A stretch of DNA of 60,000 nucleotides from Owenia fusiformis. Taxonomy: Eukaryota > Annelida > Polychaeta > Sabellida > Oweniidae. The notes below the pieces were generated by a model. It worked only from the letters and a program-made list of their open reading frames with translations. It ran no database searches and was not told the DNA's origin. Both the position numbers and the translations under genes were made by a program. This document shows positions 33,490 through 46,131 of the stretch, piece after piece (positions within the stretch are counted from its first letter, which is position 1; the number at the start of each line of letters is the position of its first letter). The stretch lies in the NCBI GenBank assembly GCA_903813345.2, contig CAIIXF020000009.1:27814740-27874739 (forward strand), given 5' to 3'.

Positions 33490-36400
33490 TATTCTAAAAT
33501 TAAAACTTAACACCAGGCCAAAATATCTGGTATCAATGGAAAAGTCCTTTAATTCAGTCTGAAAAAGCTGTTTTTGGCAAGCAGAAATGCTTTTTGTGCA
33601 TTTTTCTTTTGATATCACCTATCATGACATAATCATTCCATCCTTTAATGCATGTTGGATGTAGTACATTTTTGTTCATAAGTTTATTTACAGTTATATG
33701 ACTATAATTCTTGCTTTTAATTCATTTACGATTCATCTTCACCAAAATCTTACACCTTGAAACAGTTTTCAATAGTAGCTTCATCCCTTATCACTTTAAA
33801 GGGTGACGCATATCGTTTAGCAAATCGAACGCTCGTTTCTGGTGTTGCTCACCGTTTAGTATAAAAGGCCCGATCCCGGAATAATACATGTACTCAAGGG
33901 TTCACAGGTTCGAGGTCGTTGTGTCAACACCTCTAACTGTTATATAGCATAAGTATATTATAGATCGTCACACATTTATAAAAGGATGATTTTTATTTTG
34001 ACAAATCAATTCCACATTTATGGGTGAAGTTTCAAGATCTTCTATTTGTGTATAATAAGGAAAAATTGGCATCTAAATTTCCCCACCTAACGTAATAGCA
34101 CACAGCTTGGCATATGAAATATCCTACAAATGAAACAAAGCAAGACAAATCGGTTTCTAATACAAGGATTTATATTGGCTGTTGTACATGTATTCTTTGA
34201 ACGCAATCACTCTTTGGATAACGTTTTTAAAATCATTATAAACGGATTACTTTATCTCAAAGACAATTTAAATAAACTGGATTTTAAAGAACTCCCCTTA
34301 TTTCTTAAAAATGGACTGATCCAGTTGATTCGCCTGGAGCCGCCATATTGTTTTTATACGGGATGCTAATCGGAACCCTTTAAGGCATTGTTTATTCTTC
34401 CAAACAGGAATGAATGTATTTTGGAAAGAGAGAACAATGGAACAAATCAATGAATCTGACACACAGACGAGCTGTTTTTGAGGCTAAAACTGATTGACAA
34501 ACACTATGAAGGTCTCATTGCAAAGCTCTGTTATATTGGATTTTTTGACATGCATTTTTGAATTTGTCAATTCTTACACAATGTGTAACTCTCTTTAATA
34601 TTTGTAGAGCTTGCTAATGATACCCTCGGGTTTCTTTGTAATAAATTTGAATAATTAAATGTTGAGAAACTACATGTTAAAAAGCGATTCACTTTTTTGT
34701 GACACAGGATTGATCTCTGAAATTCTGAATGGACTGAGGCATATGCATGATGTGTCATAGCCTACTCATAATAAAAAATCACTTCTTGTTATCAAACAAC
34801 TATCACTTATCTACACTTAAATAAACTAAAATTGTATAATTTTGGTATGGGGCAAAACTTGTAAATCAAAACAAAATTTACAACATACAAAAACATCTTG
34901 CATGATTAGCTCTTTGCAAGCACAAATGAGAGTAATCTGCTCCACTTTCAGGAGAGCAAAATATTATGGATGTATATGACTTCATGAACGTGACAGACCT
35001 CTGGTCATGTTAACTAGACAGACAATGATAAATGAAATACATTGGTAATTGTTTGATAAAACAATAGAAAAATAATCCCTCTACAAACCACAACATCCAA
35101 TGATTTAAAGAACATTACCATCTAAGTTCCACCAACCAATTTTCTAATATGTAAGATATTTTCTATATTTATTAGTTTTTACGGAATGGGAGACAGGAAG
35201 ATGTGACGGGTATGAAAATAGAGCTCCAGAGATTACAAGGAATTTACTGTCAAAGTGATCGATTCAGGAGAAATAATAGTCTTCTACAATTCCATTTTTG
35301 TTGAAAAATAGAAAGATGCATGAGGATCAGAATGGGGTGATCTGAGTGTTTCAAGATGTGCTAGTAACTTGTGAAATAGAGTTTTTTGGCCATGTTTCAG
35401 ATGATTAGCTCAACCTGCACTTTTGACAACCCAAACACATTCGTCCACAGAAAACCCCCGATCTTCCTGGTGATCTTCTTCTTCAGGTCTTCTATGGTTT
35501 GGGGGTTTATTTTTGTAAACATGATCCCTTCGATCCCTTGAGAAGATATCATATCATCCCTCTGCATAAACCCAATATACATAATATACAATCCCTCCCT
35601 AGGTGGTATAACCTCTATGAACACCATCTTTTCATGCAATTATTAATGAAAATTTGAAAAGATTTGACCATAATTGAAAATGTTATTCTTTCATTAGAGA
35701 GTTGAATTCTTTTGGGGTAACCCTGTACCATGAATTCAATGACAGGTTGTGCAAATATCTCATGCCCTAAACTATATCCTCACTCTGATATTCAGTTAAT
35801 GCTATAATACTCCTGGATTTCTATATTCATATAATGATACTATTCTTAAGATTCTCTAGAAGGAAGAAAATACCCTGGTTCATCAATTTCACACTTAAAT
35901 AACAAGAGAATTCATTATTAAATTCACTGGAAAATAAAAAAGAATGCAAAATAAGCATGCCTCATTGATGAAAGGTCAAATACTATCATAGAACTAAAGC
36001 TAGGATGTCTCCATTGCATGTTATCAATGAGAGCCTCGGGATTACATCCAGTTTTTCTTTTTACGAATTCTACTTCATTATAGCACATTGGTGAGCCCTA
36101 TCTACGATGTATTAACAAACAACTAATTAATTTATAAATATGATTTTTCATGTTAAATCTATTTTAAATATTTTAAATTAAGTACAGTATATACTTTGAA
36201 ATATTCTTTATAAATTATTCTATGTCTGGTGTCAATAGCTTCAACCAGCTCTCATTTGATGTCAAAATTCACATACGTGTACATGTAAAAATAAATTTCA
36301 TACCATATTTGAAAAGGTTAAATCAAGGTGGAGGTTGCTTTTGGAAAGTAAAGGTCGCCATATGATAAATAAATGAATCTTTTGACAAGGCAGTCTTCCA

Positions 36401-36579
36401 GCACAGAGGCCCCTTTTAGGAAGTCATCACAAATACAATAACCATACAATGATCTATATCTATATATCTATACTTAATATTCTGGAAAGAAGGATAGTCC
36501 TGTATAACTCAGATCTTACTGATGATGTTATCTTCGATGCTACCGAACAACAAAAAATTATAACCATAAATACAATTAC

Positions 36580-36761
36580 CTTACAACCTTCACAGGCTAG
36601 TACACCATAATGGACCCCTGAGGACTTGTCCCCACATACCAGGCACCTAGGGCTTGGTCCATGTGACTCTTGGTCCTCACCCTCAGTAGGGGAACCTGCC
36701 CCTTCCGCAGAGTCAGCCTGTGATTGCACGGCCCCACCAGAACTACTTTTCACTTGGTTAT
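36580..36761 (-). CDS. Nuclear receptor gene, first zinc-finger exon of the DNA-binding domain
   Basis: Exon of 182 nt: two nucleotides plus exactly 60 codons. The acceptor is TTTTTCAG at 36762-36769 and the donor is AAG/GTAATT at 36580/36579. The first part is Ser/Gly/Glu-rich linker. The last 23 residues are the first C4 zinc finger of a nuclear receptor, with spacing C-x2-C-x13-C-x2-C, beginning CLVCGDK and ending CEGCK. The P-box start (CEGCK) is that of receptors binding AGGTCA-type half sites, not steroid receptors. The exon stops immediately after the P-box Lys, a splice position seen in several receptors, and GFFRR follows in the exon at 10141-10291. The 26 kb between the two halves of one domain is filled with transposable elements. 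Membership of the nuclear receptor superfamily is certain; the subfamily is not. Confidence 0.97.
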
Positions 36762-37011
36762 CTGAAAAATCATAACAAGACACAATGGTAAATATCTCAA
36801 TTCTTTATTTAAAAAAATGACGTTAATAATATTTTAGCCAGTTGGACCAAAACTCAGCCAGATCTTGGCTGTGATATGCTCTTGCATCTGTAATTTAAAA
36901 ATTTAACTTAGAGTGCCCAAGTGTGATAATACTACGGTAAAACAACAACCCATGTATTAGAAAATATAATTCCCAAGATTTTCAGTTTGGCATTGTGTCC
37001 AGGTTTCCATG

Positions 37012-37397
37012 TTATACTATATGGTGATTCAATTGAATTTTGTTTTGCCCGAGCCACATTGCCTGGGATTTTTCTTTATTTAGTTTTAAACCTGTGGTTA
37101 AATAGAACTTATCAGACTCTTTCATGAGTTCTTCTAGTGATGCACTATCTTTTAGAAATGCAGTGGCATCATCTGCATATGTTGTAATTTTTACACTAGT
37201 GTCATTATTTATAGTAATCCCTTTTATATTATCATTTTGCCTAATTTTATTTGAGAACATTTCTGTTGCTAAAATGAAGATCAATGCACTTAATGGACAG
37301 CCTTGACGCAAGCCTTGTTTTAACTCAAACCACTGGGTGAAGAAACCATTATTTGTTACAGCTGATGTCGTATTTTTATTAAAAACTTGAATCCATT
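37012..37397 (-). pseudogene. Non-LTR retrotransposon reverse transcriptase fragment (L1/Tx1-like)
   Basis: A 128-codon open frame carries consecutive reverse transcriptase motifs: GFFTQWFELKQGLRQGCPLS (palm/finger region), FILATEMFSNKIRQNDNIKG, TYADDATAF with the catalytic YADD, and SGLKLN-like TTGLKLNKEKSQAMWLG. The order and wording fit L1/Tx1-type LINE elements rather than CR1 or RTE; this clade call is from memory. Endonuclease and C-terminal parts are missing and the frame closes soon after, so it is a truncated copy in the receptor intron, inserted in the same orientation as the host gene. Confidence 0.88.
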
Positions 37398-38081
37398 AAA
37401 AAATAAGTAATAATTAAAACAACTTTGGAATTGGTATAATGGTATGTACAGGTATGATGTGTCTGTGTTCAACTTCATAGTTTTTTATTCAATTGACTCA
37501 ATAGCTGAATATGAACTACGTAACCGTAACCGCGCCTGTTTAAATATTATTACAGTAATTTTCAATAGTTTGAAAACATGTTCAGGTCAGGCTAAACCCA
37601 AATCAGTACAAAATCTATTCACACAATTTTGTTTACATATTTTTAGCATGTCAAAAAGCAAAAGATACATTTAATAAGAATTTCAAATACATGTTCTAAG
37701 TGTGATACAACTTAGACAAAATTTTCAATATTTAGTGTTGAAAATCGGAAATATTTTAGCACCATCTAGTCTAGCCCTATACTAACTATAAAGTTTCACT
37801 TATTTTTTCGAATATAGACAGAGTCATACAAACATTTCTCTTTTCTATCTCTTAATTTTTCCATAATATTTAATTTCATCATGGGGTGGAAATATCTCAT
37901 TTTGGGAAAACCTAGAGCATTTAACATTTAACCAAGAAATATCCAGAAGTTTTTATTTAATTTTCTACTATGGATATATGTTTTTAATAACTCATTTCCA
38001 AATTCCAAATATATTGATTTTAAGGAGGCATTTCTAGTCTTGCTTCAAGACCCTGGACCTACTCTTCTAACGACCAAAACT

Positions 38082-38252
38082 AGGCTTGTATTTGCAAATG
38101 CAACTAATGTCTTATACTACTATTTTATGGGTAACTCATTTAAATATGAAAAGTACCTGCCACTATTCTATTCATATCTAAATGAGTTGGGTCATAAAAT
38201 ACTAGGTTAATCCGGTAGCCGATAGGCGTTAGTTACATTCGCAAATACAAGG
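38082..38252. mobile_element. 171-bp palindromic MITE
   Basis: AGGCTTGTATTTGCAAATGC, AACTAATGTC and GTAACTCATTTAAATATGAA on the left are mirrored by TTCATATCTAAATGAGTTGG, GGCGTTAGTT and ACATTCGCAAATACAAGG on the right. Almost the whole length is inverted repeat. No coding content. Confidence 0.7.
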
Positions 38253-40283
38253 TTGGGTAGCTCCACCTCCTTACCTGCTCCGGTTCCTTACCAAGAAATA
38301 TTTTTAAAGATAAAACAAAATTGAGGAGACATATTAATTTTTAAAATCCTTCATGTAAATGAAGGAAAAAGTTGCCATAGAAAGATTATTTTTCTGAGTG
38401 ATGGCCATCTGCATTACAATTACAATACGGAACTGGCTTCTTCAAAACTCCTCCAGAAAGATAATTTACTTTGCTATTGCACATCCTCCGATCACAGGGC
38501 TTCAAAATCCAGAATATATTCTTTCTTTTTACCCCCTGCGATAAGCAGTTAGCATTTCCCCGATTAAGAACTCGCAATCTGATTGGCTGTCGCAACAGAA
38601 ATCATGTATAAGTCATTGCGTATAATTAGATCACGTGATTCGGTTTAATCGGTGGCTTCCGAATTGGTTATAGCAGGGGGGAAGAAGGAGGCATGGATTC
38701 TGGATACCTGCTTAGGAGGATGCTATTGCATGGATTGGTTTTTTTATTTGAGTGTAAGCAAAGGTTAATTAGAAGTTTTGTAAGATAACATTCATGAAAC
38801 ATTCAAAACTGCTCTATTATATACAAGGTTAAGGATCTCTTGAGTGTGAGACTGCCACAATTTAAATATCTGTCTATCTGTAGTACCTGTCTGGTTGTCT
38901 GTAAAACACCCTTTTCTATACTATTCAGCATTCAAGGGCTTCATTCAATTTTACATGTGCCAACATTTCCTTTTTTCATAAAATAATTACCTGTAGTGTA
39001 GTATACTAAAATATTATTAACCGTCAACTAATAATGTTTTACACAAAGTATATATTTATGTACTCTTTGTACAAAACCGAAAGATGTTGACCATGTATAG
39101 AATGAGTTGAAGTACTTTTATTTCAATTGGTGACGGGTCAATAGAAGCATTGAACTTGCTTGGGAGTTATGTACCTCAGTGCTTGTAAGTTGTGAACCTG
39201 AGTGTATCTGTATGAACATGTGTGTATTTTTTATCACTCGGGGTCAAGATATTTTGGTTTGTATACTCTGTGATCAACATATTCAAATATCATGAATAAC
39301 AATTTAGGTTATTCACATGGCATCTAAAACCTATTCACAACCAAGTTTTGAACCTTTATAACACGAACCTAAAGAAACCACCTTTTGCAAGTGAATAATT
39401 CCTCTAATTCTGTGAATTATTATCAGCAAATAACAGGAAATGTTGTCAGCTTAAATTGTATATACTTTTCAACTATATGCTACGTGTGTTCATGTATATC
39501 TGTGATTAGCAAAATGAGAACTCAAAATCATTATACTGTGCCTGTAGGTACTAAACTCAGAAGACATTCTTGGAAAAGTTCATTAGTATAACATGGGAAG
39601 AATGTGTTTTATTAATACCTTATTATCCCAGTGGGAGAATAACAATATTAAGTGGTTATAAATATGCATGCACTTATGGGTCTAAATAAGAGGTATATGT
39701 GCATAGATTCAGTAAATGTCATCATAAATTATATGGGGTTTTTTCAAATGTAGTTAATTTAAAAGTGATATCTCCCAGTACATAAATGTATGGTCCCCAG
39801 CTTGCTGGCACTGTGCCTTTTTGGAAATCAGAGCCAATATGACTGAGGTATTAAATAAGGGAATTACAGCACCCCAATCAAATGGCGGTTGTCATTTATT
39901 TCACATTCCAATTCCCATAGTGAATAAATTTAGAACATGGAACAAAAATCATGTTAGTTATACATAGATAAATACATTCTGACCAGACCTCCTCTTATAT
40001 GCCGCTTGAAGATAAAGGCAAAGGGGGTGCATTTATCATGATGGGATAAATGCATTTCAAAGTTGAATCACCTTTGGTAAATACATTTAGAATATAAGGA
40101 AATCGCATAAGTTGTATCAGGATAAATAGAATTTAAAGTAGAATTAGGTTCTCTAAAAGGAGCCCAAAAGAAGATATGTTACACATAAAGACACATTCTG
40201 TAAGAATATAATATGAAATCCTCAAATAAAATAAAATGGTTAAAGTTAAATAAAATAGATAAATGATGAAGTTTAGATTATAC

Positions 40284-40493
40284 CTTCTTTTGCATCAATA
40301 CAAACTGACATTTCATCCTCAGCGGCTACAGGCTCACATTTTAATCCATTTTCTAAAGCTACTAAGGGATCGTAATGATGATCTCCATTGTCAATATTTA
40401 AAAGATCTCCAGGGGTTTCCTGTGGGTTATTCACATGAGATGAGCCCAAACTTGGGATCTCGGGAAAATCCCATGTCTCCCACGGTGACATTT
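40284..40493 (-). CDS. Nuclear receptor gene, second A/B-domain exon
   Basis: Exon of 210 nt (two nucleotides, 69 codons, one nucleotide). The donor is GAAG/GTATAA at 40284/40283 and the acceptor is TGTACAG ending at 40494. Phase 1 on both sides joins it in frame to the 48622-49431 exon and to the zinc-finger exon; the junction codons become GAA (Glu) and GAT (Asp). The peptide is acidic, with WETWDFPE near its start, and continues the disordered N-terminal region. The acceptor has a poor pyrimidine tract, so the 5' boundary is less sure than the 3' boundary. An in-frame ATG at 40537-40539 lies just upstream and could start an alternative shorter isoform; that is inference. Skipping this exon would keep the frame, because both flanking introns are phase 1. 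Confidence 0.75.
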
Positions 40494-41534
40494 CTGTACA
40501 GTTTGTTGTATTTGTATTATTCCACATCATGCCTAGCATTTTAAGTCATCATTAAATGTGCTAGCCTTGTATACCATCAAGATTGATGTAATCCTTATAT
40601 CACGTCATAATAATGTAAAATCCTTAAACGTTATCATAGTACCTGATCTAGTGTCTGTAATGAAGACCATAACTCAAAATATTACTGAATGGTGTAATTT
40701 CAATTCTCATGTCATTGCACAGCAACAAAATAACGTTAATTTCTATCGCAGTATCCAGTATAATCAGTCCAATCGGTGAAGGCATAACAACTCAAAAATG
40801 TACTTTGGTTTAACACGTCTCTTATTATATGAACTTTAACCTAAAGCCCTGGCATTGGAATCTTGGCTGATCATTGATCTCTAATCTTTTTCTGCTATAT
40901 GTACTCAGATTTGCGTCACTTTAGATCCAGCCACATGGCCATGCACATGGCAATCTAGATGCTATCCAATAGAAATTCTCAATTTGCACTTTAAAAAAAA
41001 AAGTGCTATAGATGGATGACAAATGGCATCCAGGCTATTTTATTTTTATACATCGATCAATGTTTATTCTCGGCAAACAGTTGGCTAGGTAACAATTATT
41101 GATTTTATGAGATGTTTTCTGTTAAAAACATTCTCAATTGTACTTGTACCACAAAAACTAATGTATGGATAGCCAATGTAAGTATAGAACCCTCATACAG
41201 AAAGAAATCTCAAAATATATTTACCCCTTCTTCATGAATATATGCTAGTAGCATATTTAAGGCTAGCTTTAAAGATATATCAAAATTCCAGCCAAATCCA
41301 GCAATAAGGTGAAACTGATGCAAATATACAAACGTATGTTTTCAAACTAGAAAATGGCAACTCCACGGAGTAACAAATCCCAACGAACAAATTTCTATTA
41401 ATCTGTATATGTCTGATATTATATTTACCATTTACTCTAACCTTGATTTGCAGATAATAAGACAGACATACAACAACACATATAACTAAATATAGCCATA
41501 TTTTAAAAGGATTAGGACATTTTTTGCGAAATCC

Positions 41535-42130
41535 CACTCTGGGAGTCATTTTGAATTTTCTGAGCCACAAATCAGAAAAGCAATACACTAATTGTGATTT
41601 GAGTATAATATTGCCATACTTTGATTAGGTCAGAAAATTATTGCATAATCCCATATTAGGCAGCCATTTTGAATTTTTCGAGGCCCAAATCAGAAAAATG
41701 ATACACTATTTGCAATCTACTCTAAATTGCCTTTCATTTGAGTATAATAAAGCTATTCTTCGGAAAGATCTCAAAATTAACCCAAATTTCTGTTTTTCAA
41801 ACTCCCATAGACGACCCCTGGGGGTCAGGATGAAAAACAGAGAATATATGTGAAATAGATAGATGTTGTGAATATACTACCACAATTTTAAACAAATATA
41901 TCTATAACTTCGGTTTAAAATGTAAAACATTCTTCAGAAGCTCCCGCCATTTATAAAGTGGTAGCCATCTTGAAAAATTATTCTTTGCATAAAACTATTA
42001 ACCAATTTACATTGTTCCACCAAATATGAAAAAATCTGTTTACTAGTATTTGAGTTATCTTCCGGACAGACGTGTGGACAGACAGACTGACGGACGGAGG
42101 GCTTCACTATATCCCCTACCAAACTTCGTT
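41535..42130. repeat. Duplicated repeat unit followed by ACGG-tailed repeat
   Basis: CATTTTGAATTTTTCGAGGC / CATTTTGAATTTTCTGAGCC and CAAATCAGAAAA, then GATACACTA / AATACACTA and GAGTATAATA occur twice about 125 bp apart. From about 41940 the AAAATGG-family sequence (CCAAATATGAAAAAATC, GAGTTAT) leads to the GACGGACGG tail and TATATCCCC at 42062-42115, as at 222-330. Confidence 0.6.
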
Positions 42131-43163
42131 CTTTGAGATACTAAGGGGGAAGTCCTTGTTTTGTTAGAACTATATATCAATTTAGTTGAATAACCTCAGA
42201 GGAGAGAGGATAACTTTTGTCCGATATGTCAGGCCAATATTAAATATAATTCTTTATCAAATTATTGAAAAGCAACTATAAATTAATATAAATAATTCAT
42301 GCTGCTAAAATATATTTAATTTCCAGACACTTAATATGTTTATTAATTTTATTTGATAAGCTATAAAATTATTTACATAAATTGTTAAGGTCAGAAGCTA
42401 TAAATATTATTGGCAGACATCTTACTCTGTATGATTTGTGAACTGGAATCTGTCAGAGTATTTAACAAACAATGAATTGAGATTTTTGTCTAATAATGAA
42501 TAATTAAGATTAATCAGTGTCAATAAAGATAGCATTTACATTGAGTGGATTAGACCAACTGTTGCACAATTCACGGTGTGTTTTTCATCCATTTTTTAAT
42601 AATGCATTTGCATTCATTATAAAACCAGCACATTATTGACAGTTATATGGCATTAGGTGCAAAACACATTTATAGTTTCTTCTGCCATCTTTTATGAGTT
42701 TAATTTTCAAATGCACAGATATTATACTATAATGCTGAGACTAATTCTTATACCATATACCATCGCATGGCTTAAATATGGAATTTGATTTACATGTTGA
42801 GTGTTAGAGTATCTGAGAGGATATCTTATGATGTGCCTGGGATACCATTTTTATCTACTCATACTGTTATATGTAATCAGTAAATTAAAAAAAAACTATG
42901 ACTTAACAGTTGTGCTATAACAGGGTTATTGTGTTTTACATTCAATGATTAAAAATCAAGGAGAATTGGCTTACAGGGACGCAACTCAATATTATCCAAC
43001 GATGAAGATGTCAGAGTGCCGTTATTGTCTGACATAAAACTGGTATTATAAATTCATATTTTGTATTTAATTTACTCCATCTTGGGAATATACACAAACC
43101 CTTGTGTCACCCACTCATTGTATATGTATATTGTATGTGTTTTGTGAAATAAACAAATTACTC

Positions 43164-43595
43164 AGATGCGAGTAGGTAGTTACCAGTTTCGCCACCAGGT
43201 GGCTGATTCGGGGGAATTAACATGGCAGGGTATTACAAAATTCCTTAAACTTGAATATGCATCAGTTTTAATAGTTCACTTTTCATATTACCTTTATGTA
43301 TCTGATAGTTATACAAATTTAAAATATGTCCGGTAAAAGAAAATATTATCTACCGGTAAAAGAAAATATTATCTACCCAACACAAAAAAAGATATTTCAC
43401 TTTTTGTGGTTTTACAACATTGGGTCTATGGGGAATCTCCCCGACCTGGAAGTCACATTTTCAAACAAAATTAAATTTTCAAGGTTGATAAACTCTTTTC
43501 AAAACCACAATTCTAAATGTAATTTTATATGACATCAGTTTGACTGAATTGTGAATTATTAATGATGTAAATTAAGATTATTTCTACTCGCATCT
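43164..43595. mobile_element. MITE, copy 2 of family with ATGCGAGTAG ends
   Basis: AGATGCGAGTAG at the left and CTACTCGCATCT at the right are perfect 12-bp inverted repeats. The 432-bp element is the inverse of the copy at 3193-3580. A local 26-bp tandem duplication (CCGGTAAAAGAAAATATTAT twice) is at 43329-43375. Non-coding. Confidence 0.8.
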
Positions 43596-44344
43596 GGGAT
43601 ATTGAAATTGACTTGGTACTCCAAGATGTTCATAATCATCAATCCAAAAGATTTAAGCTAATATCTTGATTGCTTCTCACATGTCTTGAAACTCACGATT
43701 TAAAATTTGAAGTGAAAATCAGCGAATCCTTAAAGATCAGATTCATTGTTAGAAAACATCGAGATTGCATTCTGGGACCCAACCCTCCTTGATGAAAATA
43801 TTTAATAGAAGTCACTGTATTGATTTCAACAATGTTCATGGTGGTTATGATGATAATTGCTTCGAATCTGAGGTACCACACTCCCAATGCTCAAGGTAGT
43901 TTGACATGATTATAATTCCCTAGGATTTTAATTTTCAATAATTAATAAAATAGATTTCACATGTTTTGCACATTTTTATGTTAATAAATCAAAATCAAAA
44001 TATACCAATAATGATCACTTCAATCAGGTTAACAACTTCATCAATTTAAAAGGTGTAATTGCAAACTCTAAATCACTGGATGATGTTGTTCTCTTGCTAA
44101 TTATATCAGACAGCTTCAGCAATGCTTTCAGAGATGTCCGTGTCAGCTCAAAATGTGAAATGGTGGCAACATGTGACAAGTGAACATGACAGCAAAATGA
44201 ACAAGCACTGAGACCATGACCAAGTAAAACCATAGATTGACTGAAAACAGACTACCTACACCTGTTCAGTGACCTTACAATGTTACTAATGAAACAGGTT
44301 GGCCAAGACATACTGAAAAGACTGTACCAAAGAAGATCTAGAAG

Positions 44345-44430
44345 GCATTAATATGCAAAATGTCACCACCTGCCATATCAATATGTCACCGCTTTTGGTA
44401 GTGTTATAAAAGCCTTAAACATCAACAAGG
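44345..44430. mobile_element. ATGTCACCAC-family repeat, copy 2
   Basis: GGCATTAATATGCAAAATGT, CACCACCTGCCAT and AATATGTCACCGCTTTTGGT followed by GTTATAAAAG match the 9050-9183 and 46818-46998 copies, with an internal deletion. Confidence 0.6.
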
Positions 44431-45686
44431 ACACATCGCACCAAGAGAAACTGCTGATTAATGCATAAAACATCCACAGATCATTTTCAATACCAGGTTG
44501 CAGACTACAGGAATATGCCATCAACAGTTCCCACGCTCGATCACTACATTCTATCTGAGGACCGGTCCAAAGCTTGATGAAGCAAGATGACTATATGCAG
44601 AGTTGAAAAGTCATTGCTAACATGGCTAACATGTAGTTGATTCAATGAGACTATATCAAGGACCTGTTCATTATTCGTTCAATCATAATGGGTTATGAGT
44701 ATCTATAGATGGATATAGTTGGTGCCAACTTGGCTTAACCTGTTAACTAGACAAATGAGTTCAAAGACAATCAACAACAATCTGCATCAATAGCACACTT
44801 GTACTTGTTAGCCTAGGGGTTACTAACAGATACTTCATATATGAATTCCAACGTTACGAAATTATGAAATTACGAAGTTCTGATTATGTCTCTCAGTTTC
44901 ATTTTCATATTAAAAATTGAGAATGCACAATCCATCATATGGTGTCTGTATCTGTCTGTATCTGTCTGTATCTATTTATTTGAGGTCACCTTGACTGATG
45001 TTGCATCAATAATCCAGGTCTTAATGAACTTTCAAACAACCAGTAATCATGGCTAAAGGCTATGTAGATGAAAATGATATAACCAATAGCCATCATTACG
45101 ATTATGTAAATTCTTAACTACCTATAATGCCTTGGCAATTGGTAGTAGCTGATATGATTGAATTTCATGACTATGAATTTCAAAGGAAAATAAACTACGC
45201 TAAAAAAATTTGCATTAACCGAGGACTTTTTATGTAATTATTATTAATTCCCAGGGGTGTTTGAATTAGACATGTTCTACATATACTGTACAAAAGCATG
45301 TTAGATAATCATTTTCCAAATCTATTTCTATCTACCCTTAGTATAAGAGCCTGATGCACATAGATAAAGTTCTCTTTCAAAAAGCAAAATCAAATTACAT
45401 TATCTCAGTTTAGCTAGGTTGGTGATACATCACTTGAGAATCAACTTTTATTTAATAACAAACCATAAAAATTAACTACAAACTAGGACGGTAATGTTCA
45501 ACCATAAAAAATATATGAAAAATTAGGAGACAGCTTGAAAAGGTCAAATTTTAGAAAACATCACAATACTGAACTTAACCTATTCGATTCAAGCTCAAAA
45601 AGGTTTGCAAACAGAGAATTTTTCGTGACACTTTGTATACAATATGCCATGTTTGATTTTTTTAAAAAAACATAGACCTAATTTAT

Positions 45687-46131
45687 AAATACAATGATGG
45701 CTTATGACAAATACAATGATAGTGATTAATAAATAATACAATGATGACTTATGACAAATACAATGATGATCTATAACAAATACAATGATGATTTAGGGCA
45801 ATACAATGATGACTCATGACAAATACAATGATAGTGATAAATAAATAACACAATTATGACTTATGACAAATACAATGATGATCTATGATAAAATGATGAC
45901 TTATGACAAATATAATGATGACTTAAGATAAATACAATGATGACTTATGGCAATGATAACTTATGATAAAAATATAATGATGATGTATGATAAATACAAT
46001 GATGACTTATGATAAATACAATATTGATTCATAAAAAAATACAAATGCTGACTTATGAAAAATATAATGCTGACTTACGAAAAATATGATGCTGACTTAT
46101 GACAAATACAACGGTGACTTTGTGACAAATA
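45687..46131. repeat. Minisatellite with about 22-bp unit
   Basis: About 19 degenerate copies of ACAATGATGACTTATGACAA with AT run head to tail (units 20-25 bp). GATCTATGA, GACTTAAGA and GCTGACTTA variants lie toward the right end. There is no coding potential, because stops occur in each unit. Confidence 0.85.

Larger units (their letters stand above)
10292..36579 (-). other. 26 kb intron splitting the DNA-binding domain
   Basis: Intron between the two zinc-finger exons, with AAG/GTAATT donor and TTTCAG acceptor. It holds the mobile elements listed between 11.3 and 33.5 kb, including the 10.3 kb composite element. In 10300-11370, 14720-15930, 16100-17370, 18640-19430, 30670-32070, and 33500-36560 I find no recognisable gene, only AT-rich sequence and chance ORFs. 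A short perfect hairpin (AAACGCAGACTT / AAGTCTGCGTTT) is at 31308-31351. Confidence 0.85.
36762..40283 (-). other. Intron between A/B and first zinc-finger exons, 3.5 kb
   Basis: GT-AG intron in phase 1. It contains the L1-like fragment at 37012-37397 and the palindrome at 38082-38252. In 37400-38030 and 38270-40270 nothing is recognised. Confidence 0.85.

Noticed and set aside
33880-33930. GGTTCGAGGTC resembling a tRNA B box
   Set aside because: No matching A box or acceptor-stem pairing upstream at tRNA spacing, and no cloverleaf.
35397-35639. 80-codon minus-strand ORF reading PPREGLYIMYIGFMQRDD and LKKKITRKIGGFLW
   Set aside because: Protein-like composition, but no recognised family, no splice context tied to the receptor phases, and no copy elsewhere in the window. 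It may be a transposon fragment; not supported as a gene.
45687-46131. Possible CRISPR-like regular repeat
   Set aside because: Units are adjacent with no unique spacers and the DNA is eukaryotic; it is a minisatellite.
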